Part shown: positions 21,193 to 32,919 of the stretch, one piece after another
Layout: each line of letters starts with the position of its first letter
Numbering within the stretch: the stretch's first letter is position 1
From: Typha latifolia
Lineage: Eukaryota; Streptophyta; Magnoliopsida; Poales; Typhaceae
Direction: 5' to 3'
DNA: 64,000 bases
Assembly: GCA_019914945.1 (NCBI GenBank)
Contig: CM034110.1
Span: 3,973,001-4,037,000 of the forward strand
Translations under genes and position numbers: made by a program
The notes under the pieces: generated by a model
Seen by the model: only the letters and a program-made list of their open reading frames with translations
What the model was told of the DNA's origin: nothing
The model's database searches: none

Positions 21193-24100
21193 TCAATCCA
21201 AAGCACAAAAGCCTAAAGTACGAAGATACTCAAATCTTTGTAAATCCAAAGGTTTTGTAAATAGATCACCCAACTGTTTCTCTGTCTCAACATGTTCTAG
21301 TGCTATTATTTTGTCTTCAACTAACTCGCGTATAAAATGATGTCGGATATCAATATGTTTAGTACGCGAGTGTTGAACATGATTCTTCGATATATTAATA
21401 GCACTCATGTTGTCACAATAAAGCACCATAGTATCTTGTTCAATGCCGTAATCTTTGACCATCTGTTTCATCCATAGTAACTAAGAACAACAACTACCCG
21501 CTGCAATGTACTCGGCATCCGCAGTAGATAAAGATATCGAGTTTTGTTTCTTACTGTGCCAAGCAACCAGATTGTTTCCAATATAAAAACATCCACCAGA
21601 GATACTCTTTCTATCATCACATGAACCTGCCCAATCAGAATCCGTGTATCCAGATATGATAGCTCCCGAGTCATAAGTAAACCAGATACCTAAGTCAACT
21701 GTGCCACCGACATATTTTATGATACGTTTCACAGCATACAAATGTGTCTCCTTAGGTTCAGACTGAAACCTAGCACACACACCGACGCTAAATGCAATGT
21801 CAGGTCTACTAGCAGTTAAGTACAAAAGACTATCAATCATGCTCTTATACAGTGTCTGATCAACACTTTGTCCTAAAATATCCTTACCTAGTTTGGTAGT
21901 TGTACTCATAGGAGTTCTAGCATATTTTGCATTTTCTAAACCAAATTTAGTCACTAGATCCTTAGCATACTTGGTTTGAGCGATAAATATCCCTCTTTCT
22001 AATTGAGTAATTTGAAGTCCCAAAAAGAACTTCAACTCACCCATCATGCTCATCTCAAAATGACTATGCATGAGATCAACAAACTCCTTAGCTAACGATT
22101 GACTCGTTGCCTCGAAGACAATGTCATCCACATATATTTGTGCCACAACTAAACTTATGTTCGACCGTCTAATGAACAATGTCTTGTCCACTCCCCCTCG
22201 AGTGAACCCCGCATCCACTAAAAAAGTGGTCAACTTCTCATACCAAGCTCTTGGAGCTTGTTTTAGCCCGTAGAGGGCCTTTTTCAGTTTAAACACATGA
22301 GAAAAAAATTTTTGATCTTCGAACCCTTTCGGTTGTTCCACATAAACATCGTCATTCAGGGTAACATTCAAGAAAGCACTTTTAACATCCATTTGAAACA
22401 ATTTAAATTTTAAGTGACAAGCAATAGCAAGCAGTATACGAATAGATTCTAATCTAGCAACAGGGGCAAATGTCTCATCAAAATCTATACCCTCAACCTG
22501 AGTATATCCCTGTGCTACGAGTCTAGCTTTATTACGAACTATATTGCCATGTTCATCACTTTTATTCTTGTAAATCCATTTTGTTCTAATGACGTTCACA
22601 TTCTTAGGTCTAGGAACTAAATACCAAACATCATTCCTAGAAAATTGCTCTAATTCCTCATGCATAGCATTAACCCAAGAATCGTCTAACAATGCTTCCT
22701 TCACATTTTTACGTTCAAAAGAAGATGTATAACAAGTAAATGATACCTCACTTTGGATTTGTCGTCTTGTCTTAATTGGTTCATTTACGTCTCTGATCAC
22801 TTGTGACAGTGGATGATCTGATTTCACTCTGGCAGATGGTTCTGGTACGTTGTAATCATCTTTGTTCATTTCAACTTTGTCCTCGTCCTGATTCTCAATT
22901 TCCAAGTCAAGCTCCTTTCCTATTTCTTCGTCATATGTATCTGCAGAAACAGAAATAAGAGTAGCTTCAATTAAATTAGTCATGGATTCATCTATCATTA
23001 CATTAGCAGATTCCATCACAATAGAAGTGTTAAGATTAAATACTCTGTAGGCTCTGCTATTATTCGAATATCCTAAGAAGATGCCTTCGTTACTTCTAGT
23101 GTCAAATTTAGTCAAATATTCTCAATCACGCAAGATATAGCATTTACTACCAAAAACTCAAAAATATTTAACACTAGGTTTCTTACCTTTCCAGATTTCA
23201 TATGTAGTCAATTTTGTACCTGGTCTTAGATAAACACGATTTATCACATGTACCGCTGTATTGACCGTCTCTGCCCAAAACCTTTGAGGAACCTTTTTAG
23301 CGTGAAGCATAACCCTAGCCATTTCCTGTACAACTCGGTTCTTTCTTTCCACAATCCCGTTCTATTGTGGAGTTATAGGAGCTAAAAATTCATGTTGAAT
23401 ACCAAGAGAATCGCAAAATATAGAAAAATTTTCATTTTCAAATTCTCTACCATGATCAGAACGAATCCTAACTAGGGTAGTAGATTTTTCATTCTGCAAT
23501 TTTAAGCATAGTGATTTAAAAACTTCAAAGATTTCAGACTTCTCACGTAGAAAGGCAACCCAGGTATATCTGGAGTAATCATCGACCATTAAGAAAATAT
23601 AGCGTTTACCTCCAAGACTTTCCGTTTTTGTTGGACCCATCAAGTCCATGTGAACTAATTGGAGCACACGGTCGGTGGTAGCTGCATTTACCTTCTTGTG
23701 TGAAATCCTAGTTTGTTTTCCAATTTGACACAAACCGCAAACCCTTTTTAACATTTCTTTCATCTTAGGTATTATTCTTACCACTTCTTGTTTGGACAGA
23801 GTAAATAATTCTTTGTGATTCACATGTCCAAGACGTTGATGCCAAAGATCTAGAATGTCGAAAGAGGCACTGTTACATTTCAGTTTATGTGACTTTCCAA
23901 TAACATAGCAATTATCGGATGTTCTAGATCCATAACATATAACATTACCACCATGATCTAGAATAGTACAATCATTTTTGGAGAATTTTACCTCATAATC
24001 TTCATCACAAAATTGATTGATGCTAAGAAGATTTGCTTTCAAGTCCTTAACATAAAGAACATTTTCATGAATAGGAATACCTGGAATACTTACCTTTCCT

Positions 24101-24195
24101 TTACCTATTACCTTGGATGAATTACCATCTCCATATGTCACAACTCCCCTTTCATGTTTTTCGAGATTAGAAAATAAGGATTTGTCGCCTGACAT
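21193..24195 (-). pseudogene. Copia pol: GAG-pre-integrase, integrase, RT, RNase H
   Basis: One frame of about 1000 codons from 24195 down to 21193 without indels but with four stops (23362-23364, 23158-23160, 23122-23124, 21481-21483). GAG-pre-integrase: LWHQRLGHVNHKEL ... CGLCQIGK (about 23860-23720). Integrase core: VHMDLMGPT, VDDYSRYTW and RSDHGREFEN (about 23670-23440). [42 protein letters not shown], the catalytic YVDD at 22123-22134 and [10 protein letters not shown]. RNase [19 protein letters not shown] ... STADAEYIA, then LYCDNMSAI ... HIDIRHHFIRE. The protease part upstream of 24195 overlaps the gag end. Catalytic residues look intact, so only the stops inactivate it. Confidence 0.92.
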
Positions 24196-24313
24196 ATGTC
24201 ATGAACAGCCACTGTCTAAATATCACAAGTCAGAATTTAAAGCTTTCAAGGCAGTATGTACAACATAATATTTCAAATCACTTTTTTTGACCCATATGGC
24301 CTTTGTTTTCATC

Positions 24314-25300
24314 CTAAGTAACTTTCATAGCTTTACTCTTCTTCTTAAGGCGATTAGGGCATTCTTGTGCTATGTGACCAAAACTAGAACATTCAAAGCA
24401 TCGATCTTTATTCTCAGAATTCTTAATTTTCTGTTTGACACCATTGTTGCTCACACCTGTGTTCGAACTTGCAGTATTCTTCTTTTTCACAAAGGCTTTG
24501 TTTTTCTCAAGTTTTTCAGCATTCAACTTGTTTGGCTTCCGAAAGAATTTATTGAACTTTTTAACGAACATGGCCAACATCTCAACATCTAAATCACCTT
24601 CACCATCAGACTCCTCTATACTTTGTTCAACTGTGGATAGGGCAATCCCTTTGGACTTCCTCGGTTTTGAAAGGCTGGACTCAAATGTTTGTAGATTTCC
24701 TACCAATTGTTCAACTTTCATAGAATCGATGTCCTTACTTTCCTCAATAGCTGTAACTTTTGCCTGAAACCTCTCTGGAAGAGACCTAAGGATCTTACGG
24801 ACAATTCTGTTTTCAGAAATTTTCTCTCCTAGGTTGAAACTGGAGTTGACTATATCACTCAGCTTTGCATAGAACTCATCAAATGTCTCATTCTCCTCCA
24901 TACGTAGAGTTTCAAAACAAGTAGTCAACCTCTAAAGTTTAGAAAGTTTGACAGCCATAGTTCCTTCGTGAGTAGTTTCTAAGATCGTCCAAGTTTCTTT
25001 TGCTATCTCACAAGTAGAAATTCTTCTAAATTCTTCTAAGGAAACACAACTAAAAATTGCATTTATTGCCTTGCTATTCCATCCAACTTTTTCATAGTCT
25101 GACCTATCCCATGACTCTATCGGTTTATCAGCAAGTTTATCATCCACCATGTACATTGGTGGACTCCAACCGTTCACAACGGCAAACCATACTCGTTTAT
25201 CTATAGACTTCAAGTAAGCTCTCATCCTAGCTTTCCAATATCCATAATTTGATCCATCTAGGATAGGAGGTCTAATAGATGATGGTCCATCTCTATGAAA
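24314..25300 (-). pseudogene. Copia gag with one internal stop
   Basis: The N-terminal gag domain (PPILDGSNYGYWKARMRAYL ... VWFAVVNGW, about 25280-25160) is joined in frame, past a single TAG at 24932-24934, to RMEENETFDEFYAKLSDI and a CCHC zinc knuckle, CFECSSFGHIAQEC (about 24395-24354). The type matches Gag of the SIRE/Maximus group. Confidence 0.9.
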
Positions 25301-25340
25301 ATCCATGCCTATCTGATCTCTCTCAAAGGTGAGAGAACCT

Positions 25341-25352
25341 GCTCTGATACCA
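25341..25352 (-). other. tRNA-Met primer-binding site of the copia element
   Basis: The minus strand reads TGGTATCAGAGC two bases inside the 5' LTR, complementary to initiator tRNA-Met. Confidence 0.9.
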
Positions 25353-25354
25353 AT

Positions 25355-26454
25355 TAAAAAAACCCAAGACACAAGTATGTGTCAAAATACTAAGCAATGA
25401 TATCACTCGTTCACTTAAGTAAAAATCCATAGAAATATTAAGAACGAAAGCAGAGATGAATGCCAAGATTTTAACGTGGAAAAATCCAAACGGGAAAAAA
25501 ACACGGATCCAAACTCGTATCAAAACCAATCACTAGAATAGTAGCAGTTACAAGACTGACTCACAAAACAACTCGTCGATCCAAACGACTTTGTTCCTCT
25601 CAGTCTTGCTCGCTAGAACCCACGATTCACCGCTTCTCGTGATTGAAGTCCAATCTCAGTAACCCTCGAGATTGATCTTTCGTCTAGATAGCCCTTAAGA
25701 CGAAAGATTAACTTTTGTAGATGAGTGGAACCTTGTTAGTTGAAGAACCAATGTAGCCTCAAGAAGTCTCCTTCAATAATACTTCTTCAACTACCCTAGA
25801 GATAAGGCATCACAATCCTTATATATGATCTCCAAGATAGAGCCAAATCCAAGTCTTATCCGTACTCACGAAAGTCCAATTTTATCAAACTTCGTTGGTG
25901 CGTTCCAACGCGGCCCGGGTGCGTTCGAACGGCATGACTTGAACTCAAGTGCGTTAGAACGGGTCCGAGTGCGTTCGAACGCGACAACTTGAATTCTTTA
26001 GGTTGCGTTCGAACGTGTTTGTGAACGCAGCTCTCGGTCTGTGTGAACGCAGTACCCGCGTTCGAACGCGTTTGTGAACGCGGCTCTTTGTCTGTGTGAA
26101 CGCAGTACCCGCGTTCGAATGCGTTTGTGAACGCGGCTCTCTATCTGTGTGAACGCAGTACCCGCGTTCGAACGCGTTTGTGAACACGGCTCTCTGTCTG
26201 TGTGAACGCAGTACCCGCGTTCGAACGCAGTACCCGCGTTTGAACGCATTTGTGAACGCGGCTCTCTGTCTTTGTGAACGCAGTACCCGCGTTCGAACGC
26301 GTTTGTGAACGCGGTGTGAACTCGACGGCTTTTCTCCAATAATCTTGCAATTCTTCGAACCAGAGATATTCTAGACTTATGTAAAGCTCATATACATGAA
26401 AAAATATACTTAGAATATTTTGTACACAATTGCCAACAAATAAAAACCTAACAA
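25355..26454 (-). repeat. Copia 5' LTR
   Basis: 1100 bp, ending at 26454 in AACCTAACA (plus strand). It differs from the other LTR by a 97-bp extra segment at 25696-25792 and by the length of the 53-bp array. Confidence 0.9.
26007..26320. repeat. 53-bp tandem array in the copia 5' LTR
   Basis: Units start at 26007, 26060, 26113, 26166, 26219, 26238 and 26291. The fifth is cut to 19 bp. It has one more unit boundary than the array in the other LTR, showing that the array changes length after or during replication. Confidence 0.95.
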
Positions 26455-26670
26455 GTTCTACCGGAGCCATCGGAGAAGACAAAGATCGCGGAGCCAATTT
26501 GTGTACTTGCTAGGCGTCGACGACGACATGGTACCAAATTAGAGATCGAGGTCCTAGTCGAGTGGCTTGACAAACCATCTGACGAGGCGACATGAGAGTT
26601 GGAGATGGACGTCTTGGAGCATTTCCCCAACTTTACACCTTGAGGGTAAGGTAGGGGAAGCGTGGTGGGC
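26455..26670 (+). pseudogene. Gypsy A2 chromodomain end, right half
   Basis: Resumes the A2 frame after the copia insertion, first with the duplicated AGTTC. It encodes GTKLEIEVLVEWLDKPSDEA ... ELEMDVLEHFPNF, a chromodomain, followed by a polypurine tract before the LTR at 26671. Confidence 0.8.
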
Positions 26671-26857
26671 TGATACACCTAGTTAGAGTCTTTTTTTATT
26701 GCATTAGTTATTTATTTTTATTTAAATAAATTTTCTGTAGGTCGCGTTCGAATGCCTACATTAGTTCGCAAAAATAGAGAATGTGAAATGTTCATTCAAA
26801 TGTGGTCGGGTGCGTTCGAATGCCCGCGTGCGAACGCTTGCATTAGTTTGCGTCACC
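26671..26857 (+). repeat. Truncated 3' LTR of gypsy A2
   Basis: Starts TGATACACCTAGTTAG and follows the A LTR with degenerate GTTCGAATGC copies. It is broken off at about 26857, where satellite-like sequence resumes. Confidence 0.75.
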
Positions 26858-27370
26858 GAGTTAATTTTTTTCGTTTTCTCAAAATAGTATGTTCCTCACC
26901 TGGCTAATTTAGTGAAAACTGCTATGAGTTCTACAATATTTCATGATATAATTTTTCATCCAAACTTTACCATTTATTTTTATGAATATGTGAGATTATT
27001 CTAGTAAATTCTGAGCCAGTTTTATTTTCCTCGAAAAAGTTTGTTCATCCCTCCTCTAGTGATTCCGCGTATACTATTATGAGTTCATGCACTATTTTAT
27101 AATCTCATTTTTCATTCAAACTGTACTCATATTTATAAATGTGTGGGATCATTCAAGTAAATTTTGAGCAAGTTTTCATTCCATCAAAAAAGTTAATTCC
27201 TTCATTGTGCTATTCATGATCTTATTTTTTATCTAAAACTTACAACTCATTTTTATAGAGGTATGAGGTCATTGTGGTAAATTTTATGCTAGAATGGTAT
27301 TGCCCGAAAATATTTTATTACTTGTCGGGGTGACTCAACCTAAATTGTTGTAAGTGCATGCATTTTTTAA
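26858..27370. repeat. Diverged ~155-bp tandem repeat, right part
   Basis: GCTATGAGTTC at 26921 and ATTATGAGTTC at 27076 are 155 bp apart. The AT-rich landmark TTTTTCATCCAAACTTTACC (about 26950) recurs at about 27107 and, shortened, at about 27222. Matching units lie at 16490-16693. Confidence 0.65.
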
Positions 27371-30120
27371 TTATGCTGAGGTTACCGACATCCATCCAGA
27401 CCGAGCACCCACATAGTTGATAGAAACCTCGTGAGGATAACTCACCACATATGCCTTGGCAAACGGCATGTGTCCGAATGTCTGCTGCGCACACAGACTA
27501 ACGACCTCAGACGTAAGGCCAACAGGATCGCGACTATGTCGAGCGATCAATCATCCACTAAGCGCATCCTAACTCTCACGCCCACTTGGGCATCCTCACG
27601 CTTTCTATCAACTATCCTATCAATCACATTTCATGCTTTCCTTCTAAATGACAGATCATATGCATATATCCAGTATGATAACAAGTCAATGCATAACAGG
27701 AATTTAGGTGGAATAGAAATCAAGAGAAAAATTATGCAATATAGTCTCCGATTATGTAGTCAACACATGCATACTTATACTAATCAATGACATGCATACT
27801 CATGCTATAGATCAACTGAACATAATATTATAACAGTATAATCATCTTTCATCATCTCTATACATCACCAATGTGCTCATATCCCAGATCAACCTAATCA
27901 GATGCATGATAAAATATGCTCAACTGTAATCATCTCTAGATAAAGTCATATAATCATGTTGGAGGTCAAAACATGCATATACATAATATATAATCTAATC
28001 TAATTTGAGAAAGGCGTCTAGAGGACAAGACTACTCACCGTCTGATCAGAAGACACAAACCACGCATCTCTCACGTCCGTCAGTTAACCAAGTGACACTC
28101 ATCGCTAGCAAGGTCCACGGGGCCTCACATAAGGGGGTTCAGAATTTGAAAATATTCAAGCAATATTAGTTAGTCGTTTATCCAATTAGAATTAGTTCAA
28201 GTAGAATATAAATGTTTATTTGGTTTAAAATCACTTCTTTTATTTTGTACATAACTAGATTCACATTATAGGTACGATTCAAATATTATAACATACTATT
28301 ATTATAAAATGCTAGTTATAACATACAGAGAAAGGTTCGTTTCTTTTTATTTAATATTCTAAATATATAATTATAAAGTAAAAGCTAAACAATTATAAAT
28401 GGGATATAAGTATATATAAGATCTATTTATAATAAATTTATATTTCTTAGTCTATTTTGATTAATTAGAAGTTATATAATATTTACTTACTTATGCAAAA
28501 TAATTAATTAATTAATAAGACTAGTATCTTATTCTACACACGATAGTATATAATAAATTATTAAGATTACTTAAATTGCATATATTATGAATATCAGTAC
28601 ATAAATCTAATAATTATAATTTACAACACTATCTATTAATCTAATAGAAATATAAATACATAGTTACATCAAAATAAGTATTACCTATATTTATGCATAA
28701 TAGTTTATAACCTAATTAATCATTAATTATACTAAGTATAATTAATAATCATCATGTTGATGACTATACATTATTATTAAAATAATTAATGTCTAAATAA
28801 TTTATCTACATTAATTAAAGATGTAATACCTAAATAAATAAATAAATATAAAATAAAGTAGATAATAAAACAATGTCACCAATGCTGGGCTCGGCCTAGC
28901 ACTGCCTGCTAAAGTTGTGGGCCGAGCCCAGTACTATGTAGAAAAAATGGAAGGAGTAGAAGCCGAGGAGGAAGAAGAAAAAGAAAGAAAGCAGAAGAAG
29001 AAGAAGAAGAAGAAGAAGAAGAAGAAGAAGAAGAAGAAGAAGAAGAAGAAGAAGAAGAAGAAGAAGAAGGAGGAGGAGGAGGAGGAGAAGAAGAAGAAGA
29101 AGAAGGGAGGAGAAGGAGAAGAAGAAGAGAGGAGGGGAGCTGAGGGAAAAGAAAGGAGAAAGGAAGAAGAAATAAGAAATAAGAAGAAAGAAGAAAGAAG
29201 AAGAAGAAGAAGAAGAAGAAGAAGAAGAAGAAGAAGAAGGAGAAGAAGAGAAGAGGAAGAAAAGAAAGAGAGAAGGTGAGGGAGGGGGTTGCGGACCCGG
29301 GCCGATGGCGGGGTATGGTTATATTTGAGATACTCTTGCGGGTGGCGGAGTAGCTCTGAACCTTCGGACATGATGTTGAGACTGGGTACCGGGTGTTGAT
29401 TGTGCACAATGGTCTAGTATGATGATATTATACCGAGATGTCGGTGATGATCGTGATGTTGAGAAATATATATGATTTCATTATCATCTTATTACCTGAT
29501 TATCGAGCGGTCAATATATATTATATATGGTTGCATTTGATATCATAGCATTGTTATGGTCGGCATACATCATGTGTCATATTTGAGAGAAAGTTACGAT
29601 GATAGTATGATATAGAGATTTGTTTACGCATTGTCGAAGATTATATACTTTTATTAGTCATGACATATTTATCTACTGTTCATTTATATTATTGATGATA
29701 CATTCACATATTCATTCATGACATGATGCTCTTTCTGATTCATATTATCTAGTACATGATTTACTCTCTATTTGACATCACTGAATCGGGGTAAGGTCTA
29801 TTCACTGAGCCTTTTGCTCATGACTCTCTTTATTTCTTTTCTAATCCTCTCAGATATATGGTACGTGATAGTGATTTGAGATATCTTGAGAAGATATTTT
29901 AGAACGATGATGAGGTGAGCTATAGATGCGAGATGGTATAGATGATAGTTTAACCAGATATTGACTTGTACCAGTACTTGATATTTGTACTCTTTTGTAT
30001 TAGGCGATGACTTGTATAATATAGGTCGAATCATAGTGTACTCTTGTATTAGTCATTTTAGTTGTATCTTGATAGTTTATTGTGGCCTATGTGGGTCCTA
30101 CCAGATTATGTAGTGGTCTA
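27371..30120. mobile_element. Non-coding repeat element D2, related to element D
   Basis: 29430-29780 matches 47955-48260 of element D, including GTCGGCATACATCATGTGTC against GTCGGCATGCATCATGTGTC. 28884-28931 holds the same GCTGGGCTCGGCC inverted repeat, and a GAA-rich block corresponds to the TTC-rich block of D on the other strand. The hairpin/GAA part (about 28140-29280) therefore lies inverted relative to D. No coding capacity was seen and the ends are not resolved. The left part (27371-28140) is unassigned. Confidence 0.5.
28997..29240 (+). repeat. GAA-rich low-complexity block
   Basis: (AGA)n runs at 28997-29068 and 29198-29239 are separated by purine-only sequence. The long poly-Lys/Glu and poly-Ser frames across it are artefacts of the repeat. 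Confidence 0.9.
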
Positions 30121-30483
30121 GTGTATACTATTGTGGACATGGATACCATCGTCGGGGCCCCATGTTAGTGGGACTACTACCACGACTGTCGTTGCAACCA
30201 TCCAAGCCCGAGCTCAATATTTGGCTTTCACCGTTGCTCGCCGCTGCAAGGACCAACTTGAGGTCGACTGCCGGCAACCCACAATGTAGAATTCTTACCA
30301 AACAAGAGTTCTGCGAAAAAATTGACCTGTGGGTCATATGAGAACCACATGGGAGACACATGAAGGTGTTTTCAACTATATTATGGACATAAATATTGGA
30401 GGCTTGTTGCAGCTTGTGGTAATTTTAGATATTCTTTGTTGGAATTTTTTTTATTAATTTTGACTTATATTGTCTTAGATATT
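30121..30483. other. No gene seen
   Basis: A 230-bp GC-rich stretch (30130-30360) is followed by AT-rich sequence. There is no recognisable motif. Confidence 0.4.
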
Positions 30484-30995
30484 TGTTACAATCTGACCAT
30501 GAGAGTCAAGTCAAGTCTAGTTAGTTGATTTCGCTTATTATTTTTAAATTTGAATTAAAACAGATAATATATATATATGCCTACTAGGGCGAGTTAGATC
30601 CAACTTGCTATTTTTCTACTATAAATAGGAGTGGTCATTATTTATTTGAAGGATTATGAGATCATAAAATGAATATTAATTTAAATTAATATTATTATTG
30701 CAAATTTACTCTTTCAATCATAGCTGTTTATTTTTCTAGTAGTATATATAATCTAGAAACTATAATCTTATCTCCAAACCTTAGCCACCATCTTCCTCCA
30801 TGAGCCACTCACTCCCACGGCCGACCTTCACTATCTCACGATTGTCCACCACTCATCGACGACTACCGCAACATCGGTATTTCTATTTCTATCTAATTTC
30901 AACATTCCTCCACTATTTCAGTCATATCTTTTACTTTGGCATCGGAATAATTTTATTCTAAAGCCATTAGATCATTCCAGATCTTGTTCATAATA
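30484..30995 (+). repeat. G-type gypsy solo LTR
   Basis: Starts TGTTACAATCTGACC and follows the G LTR (TATAAATAGGAGTGG, CCACCATCTTCCTCC, ATCTTGTTCATAATA). It is flanked by ATATT at 30479-30483 and 30996-31000, so it is a solo LTR left after recombination between two LTRs. Confidence 0.75.
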
Positions 30996-31319
30996 ATATT
31001 TTGTAAAAATATTAATCAACCAGCCATGTAGTAACCATGTTGGCTTCCACCCACATGGAAGCATGCATATCTAGTTGCGGGTGTTTTCACCTCCTCTTCA
31101 CCTTTCCCTCACCTTCATGTTCCAATGAGCTGTATAGACTACAAATGAAACTATAGGAGTTGAAGTGAATTGAGATAGGGTAAAATAAAATTCTCCAATA
31201 TTTAAGAGAAACATATTTAATTAGGAGTATACCTTTTAGAAAGTTGTTCCGATTAGTTTTAATCTGAATCCAATTTAAAATTAGTTTAATGACCAGCTTT
31301 AAATCGGTTAACTAATCAG
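30996..31319. other. No gene seen
   Basis: Low-complexity AT-rich sequence without features I recognise. Confidence 0.4.
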
Positions 31320-31760
31320 GAATCTAAATTGGAAAGTGAATAGAAATTCAATTAAAAAATAAGGGTCAACCTAACTCAGTTTTAATTGAAAAGCCTTCAA
31401 AGAGATCATAGAGCTCTAAATCTACAACCCTGATTTGATTTAAACCGTATCAGATTAGGAATTTACTGAGATGTAAAGATCCATCTAACTTAGTTTTAAT
31501 TACATCATTTCAAAAAGGATTACAAAGTTCAAATATCAAATCGGTAATCTCCGATTTTATTTAATTTATATCAGATTAGGTTTCAACAAGAGATAAGGAT
31601 CCATCTAACTCTGTTTTAACTAAAAGTTGTTACAGGATTCAAATCAAAATAAAACCTCTGATTTGACAATTAACTGAGAAATAAGGATCTATCTAACTCA
31701 GTTTTAATTAGAACCCCTTAAAGAGATCATAATGTTCTAAATCGGTAATTCCTAGTTTGA
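31320..31760. repeat. Diverged tandem repeat of about 115-120 bp
   Basis: The landmark ATCTAACTCAGTTTTAATT, or a close variant, starts near 31369, 31483, 31603 and 31691. The units also share AAATCGGTAATC and TATCAGATTAGG. The last spacing is shorter (88 bp). Confidence 0.7.
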
Positions 31761-32919
31761 GCCTTATTAATCTCCTTTTCTAAATCGGGTGGATGTAATC
31801 AAGCTCATTTCCAGTGTAACAAACTGGTACCTTGTTTTTAACTTTGTATCTTTGTCTCCATTTTGATATAAATAGGATATTATTAGTAATATTACTATTA
31901 TTATTTTGGTTCCCTTTGAGCTGGGTTGTATCACATAGGGAGCATGGTCACTTCGCAATTACAAATAATAATTAGTTGGGTTAGCGGCTCCTCTTTTAAT
32001 AAAAACAAAATTTAAAAATATTTATTTGATTACCATAATTCTGCCATTTATAACTAACTTAAAGCCAGTCACCCATTTTGGTTGTTGAAACTTATCAGTT
32101 CATAAAGAGGAAATAATGACAAGCTGATTGTAATCGGATATATTATTATGGTCAACAAGGTAGCAGGTCTATATGTTCGCTTATCTGTCATTCCACTGAA
32201 TGCGTCAGCCTTCTGAAGAAGATATTAACTACGAGTACGAGTGCGGAGCCCAAAGCTTTTAAAAGAAATCCCAACTTCTTCAGCTTATCTTTTTCACCTA
32301 AATAAAATGCTCATTAAAGCATATGTGTTATAGAACCGCAAAATTTCCATTTTATCTCCCGACGATATACTTGGAATTTTTTTTTTCTTTCTACTTCTCT
32401 CTCTTTGTTGCTATTAAATATTAAAAAATCTTGATTTTTTTTTCCAACTCATATTCTCTAATAAAATTCCTAATTTGGTGATAAGAAACTAAAAATTTTC
32501 ACCTTCCAAAACCCATCATTTATTCTCCATAATCTAAAACTCTTGCTCTTTGATAACAAGAAGCTCAAGCATTATCAGTTATGGTCTCATAGAGCTTGAT
32601 CTCCTTTATTGTTGGCCTCGTTCCTTCTCCTTTATCAAGGTAAGAAAACTAGGTTTTTCTAAATCAATTCTTTTCTATTTTATATCTTGTCGCACTAAAG
32701 TGGTCTCCAAAAAATGTTAGAGAAAGAGTTCAAAGTTCTCAAATTTAGTACTTATCGCTATTCAAACATATTAATTTATAATTTTATTTTCACTATATAG
32801 TTTGATGAAAAATTAAAACTAAATCTTTCTTAGCATTGAGGTATAATTCAGTTGGATGACCCTAAGGCTAAAAAATGTGTTTCGGCCTAGGGCCGCCGCC
32901 ATAGGCCGCCGTAACCTCG
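31761..32919. other. No gene seen
   Basis: AT-rich, with poly-T runs at 32380-32440 and one short GC-rich patch (32882-32920, CGGCCTAGGGCCGCCGCC). There is no open frame of interest. Confidence 0.4.

Larger units (their letters stand above)
17589..26454 (-). mobile_element. Near-complete Sirevirus-like Ty1/copia element with a third ORF
   Basis: An 8866-bp minus-strand element with two ~1-kb LTRs, primer site, gag, pol in copia order (integrase before RT), an extra ORF after pol, and polypurine tracts. It is flanked by AGTTC duplications. Several A/G5-type tracts near the 3' LTR (18573, 18862, 18897, 19078 in plus coordinates) and an extra ORF downstream of pol are both known Sirevirus traits. 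By eye the first ~230 aligned LTR bases differ at about 18 positions, so it is not very recent. All coding damage is point stops plus one frameshift in the third ORF. Confidence 0.93.

Noticed and set aside
28909..29409. Poly-Ser, poly-Phe and poly-Lys frames
   Set aside because: They are translations of GAA/TTC low-complexity DNA.
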